A stretch of 6,661 nt of DNA from Deltaproteobacteria bacterium (GCA_016784945.1 JADHTP010000178.1:1-6661); one strand, 5' to 3'. Positions 1 through 6,517 are shown, counted from the stretch's first letter. A program made the numbers and translations. Notes: generated by a model not told the origin, from the letters alone.

Positions 1-182
1 TGACCGGCAAGGGACCATCCCGACTGGATACGGAAATTCACTGCAAGCCCCTCCACGTCCGGATTTCCATCGAAAAGTGCCTCGATGCCTTCGTGGAGGC
101 CAACGCCTTCTCCAACCAGGCATCCGCCTGCTTCAAGTGTCCCCAGGGGGAGCTGGTGAGGACCCTGGTGGCCGGCAACTGA
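1..182 (+). CDS. 3' end of an unrecognised gene (last 59 residues)
   Basis: The first complete codon is at position 3 and the frame runs open to TGA at 180-182; the start lies outside the window. I do not recognise the product. Codon third positions are almost all G or C, as in the neighbouring genes, which argues for real coding sequence. The 59 visible residues are soluble-looking, with no membrane segment. They contain four cysteines: one in the sequence IHCKPLH, one about 12 residues later, and a CFKCPQG motif near the end. Cysteines and histidines arranged this way could bind a metal, but this is only a guess from spacing. The gene converges on the diguanylate cyclase gene, with 7 nt between the two stop codons and no terminator hairpin between them, so transcripts from the two sides probably overlap. 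Confidence 0.7.
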   Translation, partial: TGKGPSRLDTEIHCKPLHVRISIEKCLDAFVEANAFSNQASACFKCPQGELVRTLVAGN

Positions 183-189
183 CCCTGTC

Positions 190-1947
190 TCATGGCTCTG
201 TCTCCCAGTTCACCCGGGCCACCGTGCCCTTGCTTCCCGACCTTTTCACCCGGTACAGGGCCCTGTCGGCCGCCGCCAGGAGCACCTTGGATTCCCTGGG
301 CGAACCCTCGGGGCAGGCCGCCAGTCCCACGCTCGCCGATGGCCTGATGACCGATTCTCCCACGAGGAACGTCCGCCGCTTCACGGCCTGCACCAACCGG
401 TTGGCCACCTCCATGGCCGCCTCTTCGTCCATGTCCGGTAACAGGGCCGCGAACTCGTCGCCGCCCCAGCGGCAGGCCACGTCCATGCCCCGGACCGATT
501 CCCGCAACGCATCCGCCACGGCGCGCAACAGGGAGTCCCCCGCTCCGTGGCCATGCTCGTCGTTCACGTCCTTGAGGTTGTCCACGTCCAGCATCAGGAG
601 ACAATAGGGGACGCCGGACCGCTTGGTCCGCGAATATTCTTCGTCAAGGCGGGCTTCGAGGTAACGCCTCACGTACAACCCGGTGAGCCCATCCACCGTG
701 GCCATGCTGTAAAGGTGCCAGTTCTCCACGGCGATGGCCGCCTGCATGGCAATGCTCTTCACCAGGCGACGTTCCCGGCCCCTGGGATGGGCGCCTTCTT
801 TCATCACGAGGGACAGGTGACCCTCCGACGTACCGTCCGGACTCACCATGGGACGGGCCAGGATCCGGCCCACCGCCAGTCCCGTGCCCGGCCGGCAAGG
901 CGAGGTAAGCGGCCCGTCGATGTCGGCCCAGGAGGCGGGCGTGCGGCCAAGCGACCGAAGCACTGCCTCCATTATGGCAGGCTTGTCGGCCCGATCCACG
1001 GCCCGGATGAAGGTCCTGGCGCCACCACGGACGTCGCCGTTGACGGTCAGCACCACACCCAGGGAATCCGGCACGGCGGCCAGCAGGCACATGCCGATCC
1101 GACGGGCGACATCCTCCACGTCCAGGGTGGAGGCCGCGGCACGCCCCGCCTCTTCCACCACGGCCAGTTCCTCCGCCCGCTCCCGGGCCGCCTGGGACTT
1201 GAGCCACATGCGCCGGAAGATGTCGTTGAAGATCACGTAGGACAGAGACAGGGAGGCCAGCGCCGGAAAGTCCCGGCCCTTGTAGGCGATGGCCAGGGCG
1301 AAGCCCACGGGCAGAAAGGCGGCCTCCGCCACGATCCCCGGCCAGACGACCTCCTTCAGGATGGTCTTCCAGGGAAGTCGGTTCAACCGGTAGGACGCCG
1401 TCACCACGGCGAACTGCGGCCCTACCAGCATCAGGGAAGTGGCCACGTAGATGAGCACGGTGGTCCCCACCGACTGGTCCAGGGCCTGTCCGAACCGGGT
1501 GGCCGGATCGTAGGTCAGCCCGATGCCGGTGACGATGGCGGCGGTGACCGCGGGACCGAAGATGAGCTTGGCCGCCGAAACCACCGGAGGCCAGGCCTCG
1601 TGACCGCCCACCTCCCGGTAGACCAGTTCCACCAATCCCCTCAGCAACATGGCGACGAACACCATCAGGGTGCCCGCGCCCGTACCCAGGGTCAGCAATC
1701 CGGTCACATAGACGCCGGTGTCCAGAGTGAAGGTCACCATCCCGGCCATTCGGAAGGACAGCAACCGGGACACGAAGGCCAGGATCAGCAGGGTGAAGAA
1801 GGCCCAGGGATTCCGGCGGACCGTATCGAAATACTCTTCGGGGTGATACTGGATCGCAACGATGACGAGGGCCAGACAGGCAAGGCCCACCAGCCCGACA
1901 TAGAGGACGTGCGCCCTGGAAAAGGGACCCATTCGTGTCCCGGTCAT
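190..1947 (-). CDS. Membrane-bound GAF-like/GGDEF diguanylate cyclase
   Basis: Likely makes cyclic di-GMP from two GTP at the inner membrane. The chosen ATG at 1947 (585 aa) has GAGG 8 nt upstream; the frame is open to 2046, but that extension has no good start signal. Residues about 13-242 hold roughly seven or eight hydrophobic segments, forming an integral-membrane sensor of MASE-like character that I cannot assign to a named family. Residues about 255-412 look like a GAF-type linker domain, by position and general character only. The GGDEF domain follows: DGLTGL at 419-424, a metal-site segment LDVDNLKDVND, and an intact GGDEF at 495-499. An RxxD product-inhibition site (RGMD, 486-489) sits exactly five residues before it, so activity with feedback control is expected. 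There is no EAL or HD-GYP domain. The gene lies 132 nt after era and may have its own promoter, though I saw no convincing one. The signal sensed is unknown. Confidence 0.93.
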   Translation of the reverse strand: MTGTRMGPFSRAHVLYVGLVGLACLALVIVAIQYHPEEYFDTVRRNPWAFFTLLILAFVSRLLSFRMAGMVTFTLDTGVYVTGLLTLGTGAGTLMVFVAMLLRGLVELVYREVGGHEAWPPVVSAAKLIFGPAVTAAIVTGIGLTYDPATRFGQALDQSVGTTVLIYVATSLMLVGPQFAVVTASYRLNRLPWKTILKEVVWPGIVAEAAFLPVGFALAIAYKGRDFPALASLSLSYVIFNDIFRRMWLKSQAARERAEELAVVEEAGRAAASTLDVEDVARRIGMCLLAAVPDSLGVVLTVNGDVRGGARTFIRAVDRADKPAIMEAVLRSLGRTPASWADIDGPLTSPCRPGTGLAVGRILARPMVSPDGTSEGHLSLVMKEGAHPRGRERRLVKSIAMQAAIAVENWHLYSMATVDGLTGLYVRRYLEARLDEEYSRTKRSGVPYCLLMLDVDNLKDVNDEHGHGAGDSLLRAVADALRESVRGMDVACRWGGDEFAALLPDMDEEAAMEVANRLVQAVKRRTFLVGESVIRPSASVGLAACPEGSPRESKVLLAAADRALYRVKRSGSKGTVARVNWETEP

Positions 1948-1985
1948 TGGCATCGCCTCGACACTGAGCGGGAAGCGTATCTTAG

Positions 1986-2002
1986 CCTGCCTCGCCGGCA
2001 GG
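1986..2002. repeat. Short inverted repeat in the era-GGDEF gap
   Basis: A perfect 6-bp inverted repeat (CCTGCC and GGCAGG) is separated by 5 nt. On the minus strand it lies just before TAAGAT and about 40 nt before the GGDEF start. It lacks a following T run on either strand, so it is not a typical terminator. It could be an operator or mRNA hairpin in the leader of the GGDEF gene, or chance in GC-rich DNA. Confidence 0.3.
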
Positions 2003-2040
2003 GAAAAGTCGATAGTACATGCCTCCCGCCCCGAGATCCC

Positions 2041-2072
2041 GACCATGGACTATTGACCATGAACTATTGACC
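2041..2072 (+). repeat. Heptamer-based tandem repeat array
   Basis: Two 14-nt units, 2041-2054 and 2055-2068, differ at one base and are followed by GACC. Each unit is two 7-mers of the pattern GAC(C/T)AT(G/T). The array lies in the gap between era and the GGDEF gene, and is distinctly A/T-richer than its surroundings. A 13-nt part (2045-2057) recurs exactly, in the opposite orientation, upstream of rpmB. This resembles in style the short tandemly repeated heptamers known from heterocystous cyanobacteria, but the sequence is different. Confidence 0.75.
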
Positions 2073-2079
2073 CCCTATA

Positions 2080-2973
2080 TCAGTAGCCCACCTTGTTCAG
2101 GCCCTTCTCGGAACTGGCCCATCCCTCCTCCACCCGTACGAAGAGCTCCAGGAAGACCTTCCGACCCAGCAGGGCCTCCATTTCCTCGCGGGCCGCGGTC
2201 CCGATGCGCTTGAGCATGGCGCCGCCCTTTCCGATGACGATGGCCTTCTGTGACGGCCTCTCCAGGTGGATTGTGGCAATGATGTTGATCACCCCGGGCG
2301 GCTCCGGTTCCTTGAACTGGTCGATGCACACGGCCGTGGAATACGGCACTTCCTGGCGGGTGAACAGCATCACCTTTTCACGAATGAATTCGGAGGCCAG
2401 GAACCTCACGGGCCGATCGCTCAGTTCGTCGGCGGGGAACAGGGCGGGCCCCGGGGGCAGCAACAGGTTCAATTCCGACAGCAGGCCATCCTGGCCGTCC
2501 CCGTCCAGGGCGCAGACGGGCACGATGGCCTTGAAGGGGTGGCGCTTCCCGTAGGCGTCGATGAGGGGCAGGAGGTGGGGCTTTCGCAGCAGGTCCACCT
2601 TGTTGATGGCCAGCACGGCCGGTCGGCCGCAGGCCCGGACCTTTTCCAGCACGTGTTCGTCACGGGCCAGGTCCTTGACCGGGTCCCTGGCGTCGGTGAC
2701 CATGAGAACCACGTCGCAATCCTCCAGCACGGCCAGGGCCGCCGAGACCATTCTCCGGTTGAGGGCCTTGGTGGACTGGTGTATCCCGGGCGCGTCCTGG
2801 AACAGGATCTGGCTGTGGACCAGGGTCAACACGCCGAGGATCCGGTCCCGCGTCGTCTGCGGCTTGGGTGTCACGATGGCGATCTTGCTGCCGAGCAGGC
2901 GGTTCAACAGCGTGGACTTTCCCACGTTGGGTCGGCCCGCCATGGCCACCGTGCCGCATCGATGTTCGTCCAT
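2080..2973 (-). CDS. era: GTPase Era, 30S ribosome assembly
   Basis: Era binds 16S rRNA near its 3' end and acts as a GTP-dependent checkpoint in 30S maturation. The ATG at 2973 gives 297 aa, the usual Era length. It has GGAGG 11 nt upstream and starts MDEHRCGTVA just before the P-loop; the frame is open to 3060, but that would overlap prmC. Visible motifs: G1 GRPNVGKST (13-21), the G2 region PQTTRDRILG (38-47), G3 DAPG (60-63), G4 NKVD (124-127), a G5-type CAL (154-156), and a C-terminal KH RNA-binding domain with VIGKGG (246-251), ending ELFVRVEEGW. Two residues differ from the common Era pattern: Ala rather than Thr in DTPG, and Cys rather than Ser in the G5 SA motif. The invariant Asp and Gly of G3 remain, so GTP binding is expected. 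It lies 43 nt after prmC, probably in the same operon. Confidence 0.97.
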   Translation of the reverse strand: MDEHRCGTVAMAGRPNVGKSTLLNRLLGSKIAIVTPKPQTTRDRILGVLTLVHSQILFQDAPGIHQSTKALNRRMVSAALAVLEDCDVVLMVTDARDPVKDLARDEHVLEKVRACGRPAVLAINKVDLLRKPHLLPLIDAYGKRHPFKAIVPVCALDGDGQDGLLSELNLLLPPGPALFPADELSDRPVRFLASEFIREKVMLFTRQEVPYSTAVCIDQFKEPEPPGVINIIATIHLERPSQKAIVIGKGGAMLKRIGTAAREEMEALLGRKVFLELFVRVEEGWASSEKGLNKVGY

Positions 2974-3016
2974 TCTGATTTCTTCCTCCCCGGGGGCCTG
3001 CCCCGGCACTCGCGCT

Positions 3017-3892
3017 TCAGACCCTGCGGGCCTCCAGACCCCTGACAATTCGCGCGGCATCGTAAAGCGGCCGGACCTCCGTGAAGTCCCCGTGGTCCTC
3101 CAGGAGACCCACCACCCTGTCGCGCTGATCCGGCGTACCCACTTCCACCAGCAGGACGCCGCCCCCGGCCAGGTGGGAGCCCGCCTGCTCCACCAGCCGT
3201 CGGGTCACCGACATTCCATCCTCACCGGCAAACAGGGCGCTGCGCGGCTCGAAATCCAGCACACACTGGTCCATGATCACGGAATCGCCCTCGGCCACAT
3301 AGGGGGGATTGGACACCACCACGTCCAGTGACCCGTCCGGTTCCAGTCCCCCCAGAAGGTCACAGTGCACCGCCCGCACCCGGTCCTCCAGGCCCAGACG
3401 GCCCACGTTCTCGCGGCACACGGTCAGGGCCTCGTGGGAAATATCGGTGGCCGCCACCCGAACGGACTGGTTTCGTGCCGCGACGGCACAGGCGATGGCG
3501 CCGCTGCCGGTGCCAACGTCCACCACGGAGTGGAAAGACGGGCCGCATCGTTTCAGCCACTCCAGCGTGGCATCAACCAGCACCTCGGTCTCGGGGCGGG
3601 GAATGAGCACGGCGGGCGACACCAGGAACGACAGCCCGAAAAACTCGCGCTGACCGGTGATGTAGGCCACCGGTTCTCCCTTCCCCCGGCGTCTCAGGAA
3701 CCCCCGCAGGGACTCCCGTTCGGTGGCGGCCAGGGGCCTTTCGGGCGCAAGGTACAGGTCCAGCCGACGGATCCCCAGCGCCAGGGCCGTCAGCACCTCG
3801 GTGTCCAGGCGTGCGGACGGGGACCCGTGCTCCTCCAGGTATTTCGTGGAGAGGCCCAGCACCTCCCGCACCGTGATGACGTTTCCCTTCAT
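3017..3892 (-). CDS. prmC: Peptide chain release factor N5-glutamine methyltransferase
   Basis: PrmC (formerly HemK) methylates the Gln of the GGQ motif in release factors, using S-adenosylmethionine, and so improves termination. The ATG at 3892 gives 291 aa, normal for the family. The frame stays open to 4150, but the segment upstream is the thiE coding region in another frame. The residues after the ATG match a PrmC N-terminal helical domain (residues 1-80). Motifs: IPRPETE (97-103), the SAM-binding DVGTGSG (125-131), catalytic NPPYV (195-199), and EPRSALFAGEDG (215-226). The start overlaps the thiE stop in an ATGA arrangement (3889-3892), which implies translational coupling. AGGAG lies 11 nt upstream, inside thiE. 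prmC often follows prfA; here no prfA is present in the window. Confidence 0.96.
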   Translation of the reverse strand: MKGNVITVREVLGLSTKYLEEHGSPSARLDTEVLTALALGIRRLDLYLAPERPLAATERESLRGFLRRRGKGEPVAYITGQREFFGLSFLVSPAVLIPRPETEVLVDATLEWLKRCGPSFHSVVDVGTGSGAIACAVAARNQSVRVAATDISHEALTVCRENVGRLGLEDRVRAVHCDLLGGLEPDGSLDVVVSNPPYVAEGDSVIMDQCVLDFEPRSALFAGEDGMSVTRRLVEQAGSHLAGGGVLLVEVGTPDQRDRVVGLLEDHGDFTEVRPLYDAARIVRGLEARRV

Positions 3893-4521
3893 GGATCGCC
3901 GAACTCCTGGACGGCTCTTTCCGACAACTCCCGGACCCGCCCGGGAACCAGCAGGCTCGATATCATGGCCACGCCCGACACGCCAGCCTGGCGTAGAGAT
4001 CGGACGGTGTTCAGCCCTATGCCTCCGATGGCGACCACGGGCCGGGTCGATGCCTCGCAGGCCGCCCGCACTCCCGCCACACCGTGGGGCGCCCGCCCCG
4101 TCACCTTGGTCGGGGACTCGAACACCGGTCCAAAGCCCAGGTAGTCGCAATCCCGGTGTCCCCCGTCCCGGACCTCGTCCAGGGTGTGGGTGGAAAGACC
4201 GATCGTCGCGCCGGCCGGCAACACCCGCCGCACGACCTCAACCGGCAGGTCCTCGTGCCCCACGTGCACCCCGTCGGCGTTGCCGGCGAGGGCCAGGTCC
4301 GCCCGGTCGTTCACTATAAGGAGAGCCTCCGGAGGCAGGGTCGACCGGACCGCCGCCACCAGCCGGCCGAAAGGGCCCGCGGGCAGTGCCTTGGCCCTCA
4401 CCTGAAAGACCCGTATTCCCGCACACGCCATGTCCTCCGCGGCCGCCGGAATACGCCCGGGATCGAAGGCGCCGGCATCCAGAATGGCGTAGATTCCCAC
4501 TGGCTCGGGGAGCGGATTCAC
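3889..4521 (-). CDS. thiE: Thiamine-phosphate synthase
   Basis: ThiE joins hydroxymethylpyrimidine diphosphate and the thiazole phosphate to give thiamine monophosphate. The 210-aa length fits a single-domain TIM barrel. Motifs in order: QVRAK (40-44), INDR-type VNDRADLAL with ADGVHVGHEDL (70-92), GLSTHT (108-113), YLGFGPVFESPTK (127-139), and the phosphate-binding VAIGGI (163-168). These cover the pyrimidine, Mg/diphosphate and phosphate sites, so it looks functional. The start is GTG, touching the dus stop with no gap (TGA then GTG). A strong GGAGGAGG lies at 4527-4534, inside the dus 3' end, 5-8 nt before the GTG. No other thi gene is in the window, so its place among translation genes is unexplained. 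A TenI-like relative is the main alternative, but the full motif set favours ThiE. Confidence 0.93.
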   Translation of the reverse strand: MNPLPEPVGIYAILDAGAFDPGRIPAAAEDMACAGIRVFQVRAKALPAGPFGRLVAAVRSTLPPEALLIVNDRADLALAGNADGVHVGHEDLPVEVVRRVLPAGATIGLSTHTLDEVRDGGHRDCDYLGFGPVFESPTKVTGRAPHGVAGVRAACEASTRPVVAIGGIGLNTVRSLRQAGVSGVAMISSLLVPGRVRELSERAVQEFGDP

Positions 4522-5511
4522 TCAGTCCTCCTCCACGAACACCTGGGAAACCACACGCACCAGGTCCTTCCGGGAAACCACCTGGCACATGCAACGCCGG
4601 ACCTGCACGGCGCCGGGCAACCCGCGCACGTATTTCGCCAGGTGCTTGCGAAAGACGCGGGAGGTGACCAGCTCGTCGCCATCCAGGAATTCGAGGACCG
4701 CGTCGAAGTGCTCCAGTATGGTCCGGAAGCGTTCAGCCCGGCTGGGACGGGGAGGCGCCGGGTCCCCGCGCAGCGCCGCGGCCATTTCGCCGAACAGCCA
4801 GGGATTGCCCACGGCCCCACGGCCCACCATCACGCCGTCGCAACCGGTTTCATCCAGCATGCGCAGGCCGTCATGGGCCGTCACCACGTCCCCGTTCCCG
4901 ATCACGGTGGAAGGAAACCGGCTCTTGAAGCGGGCAATGAGGGACCAGTCGGCCCTGCCGCCGAAGCGTTGGGCCCGGGTTCGCGGATGGACGGTCACGG
5001 CGTCCACTCCCGTGTCCTTTGCCAGCAGGGCCACTTCGTCCAGCACGATCCGGTCGGCCGTGGGGCCCGAGCGCACCTTCAACGTCAAAGGCACCTGGAT
5101 GGCGCTGCGAACGCTTTCCAGGATGCGCCCCAGCCGGTCGAGGTCCGACAGGAGGGCGGCCCCGGCTCCCCCGTTCGTGACCCGCCGCGATGGGCACCCC
5201 GCGTTCACGTCCACCATGTCCACGCCGTGGTCCTGGAGGACACGGGCGGCATTGGCCATGATGACCGGATCGTGACCGGCGATCTGGGCGGCGACGGGCC
5301 CTTCCCCCTTTTCCAGCCGCAGGTGCCTTCGGGCACTGCGCGCCCCATGTATCAGTGACATGACCGGGATCATTTCCGTATAGCAGAGGTCCGCGCCGCG
5401 GCGACGGCAGACGCGCCTGAAGGGCAGGTCCGTGTATCCGTCCATGGGGGCCAGGACGAAGGGACTCCCCGAAACCACGTTTCCGATCTTCAACTGGTGA
5501 TTGCCTGACAA
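4522..5511 (-). CDS. dus: tRNA-dihydrouridine synthase, DusB-like
   Basis: An FMN enzyme that reduces uridine to dihydrouridine in tRNA with NADPH. I place the start at TTG 5511 (329 aa), because GAGGAA at 5515-5520 is suitably spaced and the protein then begins MSGNHQLKIGN, where Dus proteins normally begin near KIGN. Another TTG at 5493 is possible but has a weaker site. Motifs: APMDGYTDLPFR (21-32), YTEM (44-47), NAGCPSRRV with the catalytic Cys (C106), LKVRSG (144-149), VHPRTRAQRFGGRADW (174-189), IGNGDV (204-209), VGRGAVGNPWLF (229-240), and a C-terminal RKHLAKYVRGLPGA typical of DusB. The frame is open upstream to 6117, giving a false long fusion with a secreted domain. The start lies 7 nt after the stop of the broken gene upstream, and thiE follows directly. 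Confidence 0.95.
   Translation of the reverse strand: MSGNHQLKIGNVVSGSPFVLAPMDGYTDLPFRRVCRRRGADLCYTEMIPVMSLIHGARSARRHLRLEKGEGPVAAQIAGHDPVIMANAARVLQDHGVDMVDVNAGCPSRRVTNGGAGAALLSDLDRLGRILESVRSAIQVPLTLKVRSGPTADRIVLDEVALLAKDTGVDAVTVHPRTRAQRFGGRADWSLIARFKSRFPSTVIGNGDVVTAHDGLRMLDETGCDGVMVGRGAVGNPWLFGEMAAALRGDPAPPRPSRAERFRTILEHFDAVLEFLDGDELVTSRVFRKHLAKYVRGLPGAVQVRRCMCQVVSRKDLVRVVSQVFVEED
4527..4534 (-). promoter_or_regulatory. Ribosome binding site of thiE within dus
   Basis: GGAGGAGG on the minus strand, 5-8 nt before the GTG start at 4521. It lies inside the last codons of dus and decides the GTG start, which touches the dus stop codon. Confidence 0.8.
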
Positions 5512-5514
5512 GAG

Positions 5515-5520
5515 TTCCTC
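5515..5520 (-). promoter_or_regulatory. Ribosome binding site of dus overlapping the upstream stop
   Basis: GAGGAA on the minus strand overlaps the TGA at 5519-5521 that ends the upstream broken gene (TGAGGAA). It is followed by CTC and the TTG start at 5511. This supports TTG 5511 as the dus start, rather than any start within the long frame upstream. Confidence 0.7.
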
Positions 5521-6118
5521 AGCTCTGGCCGAAACCGAAGATTTCCACATCGTCCACCAGCCAGCCGCGGAACCCCTGTAGTTGGTGCCCGCCGATTCGT
5601 ATCGGAAACGGACCTGGAGAGTGGTGGCGCCGGCCCACTGGGACAGGTCGTAGGTGTGGTTCACCCAGACCGGGGCGCTGTCGAACCCGGAGGACGAGTA
5701 AGGTTGATAGGACAGGCCGTCGGCGTCGATGTCGGGATTCAGGCACCCCACCGTTTCCCAGGCCCCAGCCCCGTCCACCTGCACCTCCACCAGCATCCAG
5801 TCGAAGCCGTACGGCGGCGCCTGCGGGTCCTGTGACTCGATCTCGAAGGCGCTGTAGAAGGACAGGTACAGGGAGGTGTAGCCCTGGACCCCCACAGACG
5901 GGGACACAAGGCTGCCCCCCACCGGTCCGCCGGTCCCCCCGTCGCCGGGTTCGCAGGTGCCGTCGTCGGGAAGGAAGTTGTTGGAAGCGGAGTTTCCGAA
6001 CCAGAAGGCATGTTCCCCGGAGTAGGCATTGGGCAATGCGCCGGGTTCGGGGATGCAGGCCGCACAAGGCCACCGCCGACAACAGTCGCCCACCCCATCC
6101 AAGCCAAACGAGTCCCAT
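5519..6118 (-). pseudogene. Frameshifted remnant of a secreted beta-sandwich-type domain protein
   Basis: One frame, open from 6117, encodes a domain with AYSGEHAFWFGN, then GSLVSPSVG, LYLSFYSAFEIE, WMLVEVQVDG, a YDLSQWAGATTLQVRFRYES segment, then TNYRG. This is the pattern of MAM/jelly-roll-like surface domains that end in GWxVDDV. The expected ending, FRGWLVDDVEIFGFGQS plus TGA at 5519-5521, is present but in the -1 frame. The switch falls at four G (CCCC at 5573-5576, plus strand); one more G would restore TNYRG-FRGWLVDDV. The 5' side is also unclear. An ATG at 6118 with GGGAGG 6 nt upstream begins a hydrophobic peptide MGLVWLGWGGRLLSAVALCG in the other frame, while the domain frame is closed by TGA at 6118-6120, overlapping that ATG. 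So it may be a decayed gene, or an intact small secreted protein with sequence errors. It lies 103 nt after rpmB. Confidence 0.65.
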
Positions 6119-6221
6119 CACGAACCTCCCGTGGAAGCCAGCCGGGCACACCATTGTAACCCTTCCCGGCATGAATCCACGTCCCTGTTTTCGGTTCTTC
6201 TTTTCGGCCGGATACCGGTCC

Positions 6222-6461
6222 CTACTCGGCCAGCTTGGCCAGGTCGATGCCTTTCTTGCGCGCGTAGGTGACCAGACCCACCTTGGTGATGGTACGGATT
6301 GCGCGTGTGGAAAGCGACAGCCGGACGTGGCGTCCCAGCTCTTCGACCCAGATCCGCTTGCGCTGGATATTGGGCCTCTGCCACTTCACGGTCTTGTTGT
6401 GGGCGTGGGAGACGTTGTTCGCTCTCTTGGCGCGCTTGCCGGTCAGTACACATTTAGCCAT
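6222..6461 (-). CDS. rpmB: 50S ribosomal protein L28
   Basis: Structural protein of the large ribosomal subunit. It has 79 aa, normal for L28. Recognisable segments are VLTGKRAKRANNVSHAHNKT at the N-terminus, then RPNIQRKRIWVEELGRHVRLSLSTRAIRTI and VGLVTYARKKG, matching the family's VTGKRP..NNVSHA and RFWVE pattern. It has a single Cys (residue 4) and no CxxC pairs, so it is the zinc-free form. The ATG at 6461 has GGGAG about 8-9 nt upstream. A sigma-70-type promoter is predicted at 6489-6517. It is the first gene of the minus-strand block; the next gene starts 103 nt on, without an obvious terminator, so readthrough into dus is possible. L28 often pairs with L33 (rpmG), which is absent here. 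Confidence 0.97.
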   Translation of the reverse strand: MAKCVLTGKRAKRANNVSHAHNKTVKWQRPNIQRKRIWVEELGRHVRLSLSTRAIRTITKVGLVTYARKKGIDLAKLAE

Positions 6462-6488
6462 TTCCGAATCTCCCAGAAAACCGGCGGA

Positions 6489-6517
6489 AAGATACTCGTA
6501 ATAGGCGGAAGAGTCAA
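6489..6517 (-). promoter_or_regulatory. Predicted sigma-70 promoter of rpmB
   Basis: On the minus strand, TTGACT (6512-6517) and TATCTT (6489-6494) are separated by exactly 17 nt. They match the -35 consensus at 5 of 6 and the -10 at 4 of 6 bases. Transcription would start about 20-25 nt before the rpmB ATG, leaving room for its ribosome binding site. The -35 box lies inside the heptamer repeat at 6513-6526. Confidence 0.55.

Noticed and set aside
1986..2002. Hairpin as a rho-independent terminator for era
   Set aside because: The stem is only 6 bp and is not followed by a T run on the minus strand; the plus strand reads GAAAA after it.
1996..2020. TACTAT or TAAGAT as -10 box of a GGDEF gene promoter
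   Set aside because: Neither has a convincing -35 element at 16-18 nt spacing, so I did not call a promoter.
547..2070. Long + strand open frame opposite the GGDEF gene
   Set aside because: Low-complexity His/Gly/Gln/Arg-rich translation, no domain, and it mirrors a convincing GGDEF gene on the other strand; a shadow frame of GC-rich DNA.
2041..2072. TTGACC in the repeat array as a promoter on the plus strand
   Set aside because: It would drive transcription antisense to era and no paired -10 box with good spacing is present.
2041..2072. CRISPR array
   Set aside because: The repeats are 7-14 nt, directly adjacent and without spacers, so they do not form a CRISPR array.
4084..5358. Long + strand open frame opposite dus and thiE
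   Set aside because: It spans two well-supported minus-strand genes and its translation shows no recognisable motif.
5739..6149. Third minus-strand frame through the broken secreted-domain gene
   Set aside because: Pro/Arg/Thr-rich shadow translation with no domain pattern; the other two frames account for the recognisable parts.
6195..6225. CCGG-TAT-CCGG inverted repeat after the rpmB stop as a terminator
   Set aside because: A very short stem followed by an A-rich, not T-rich, stretch on the minus strand; it does not look like a terminator.
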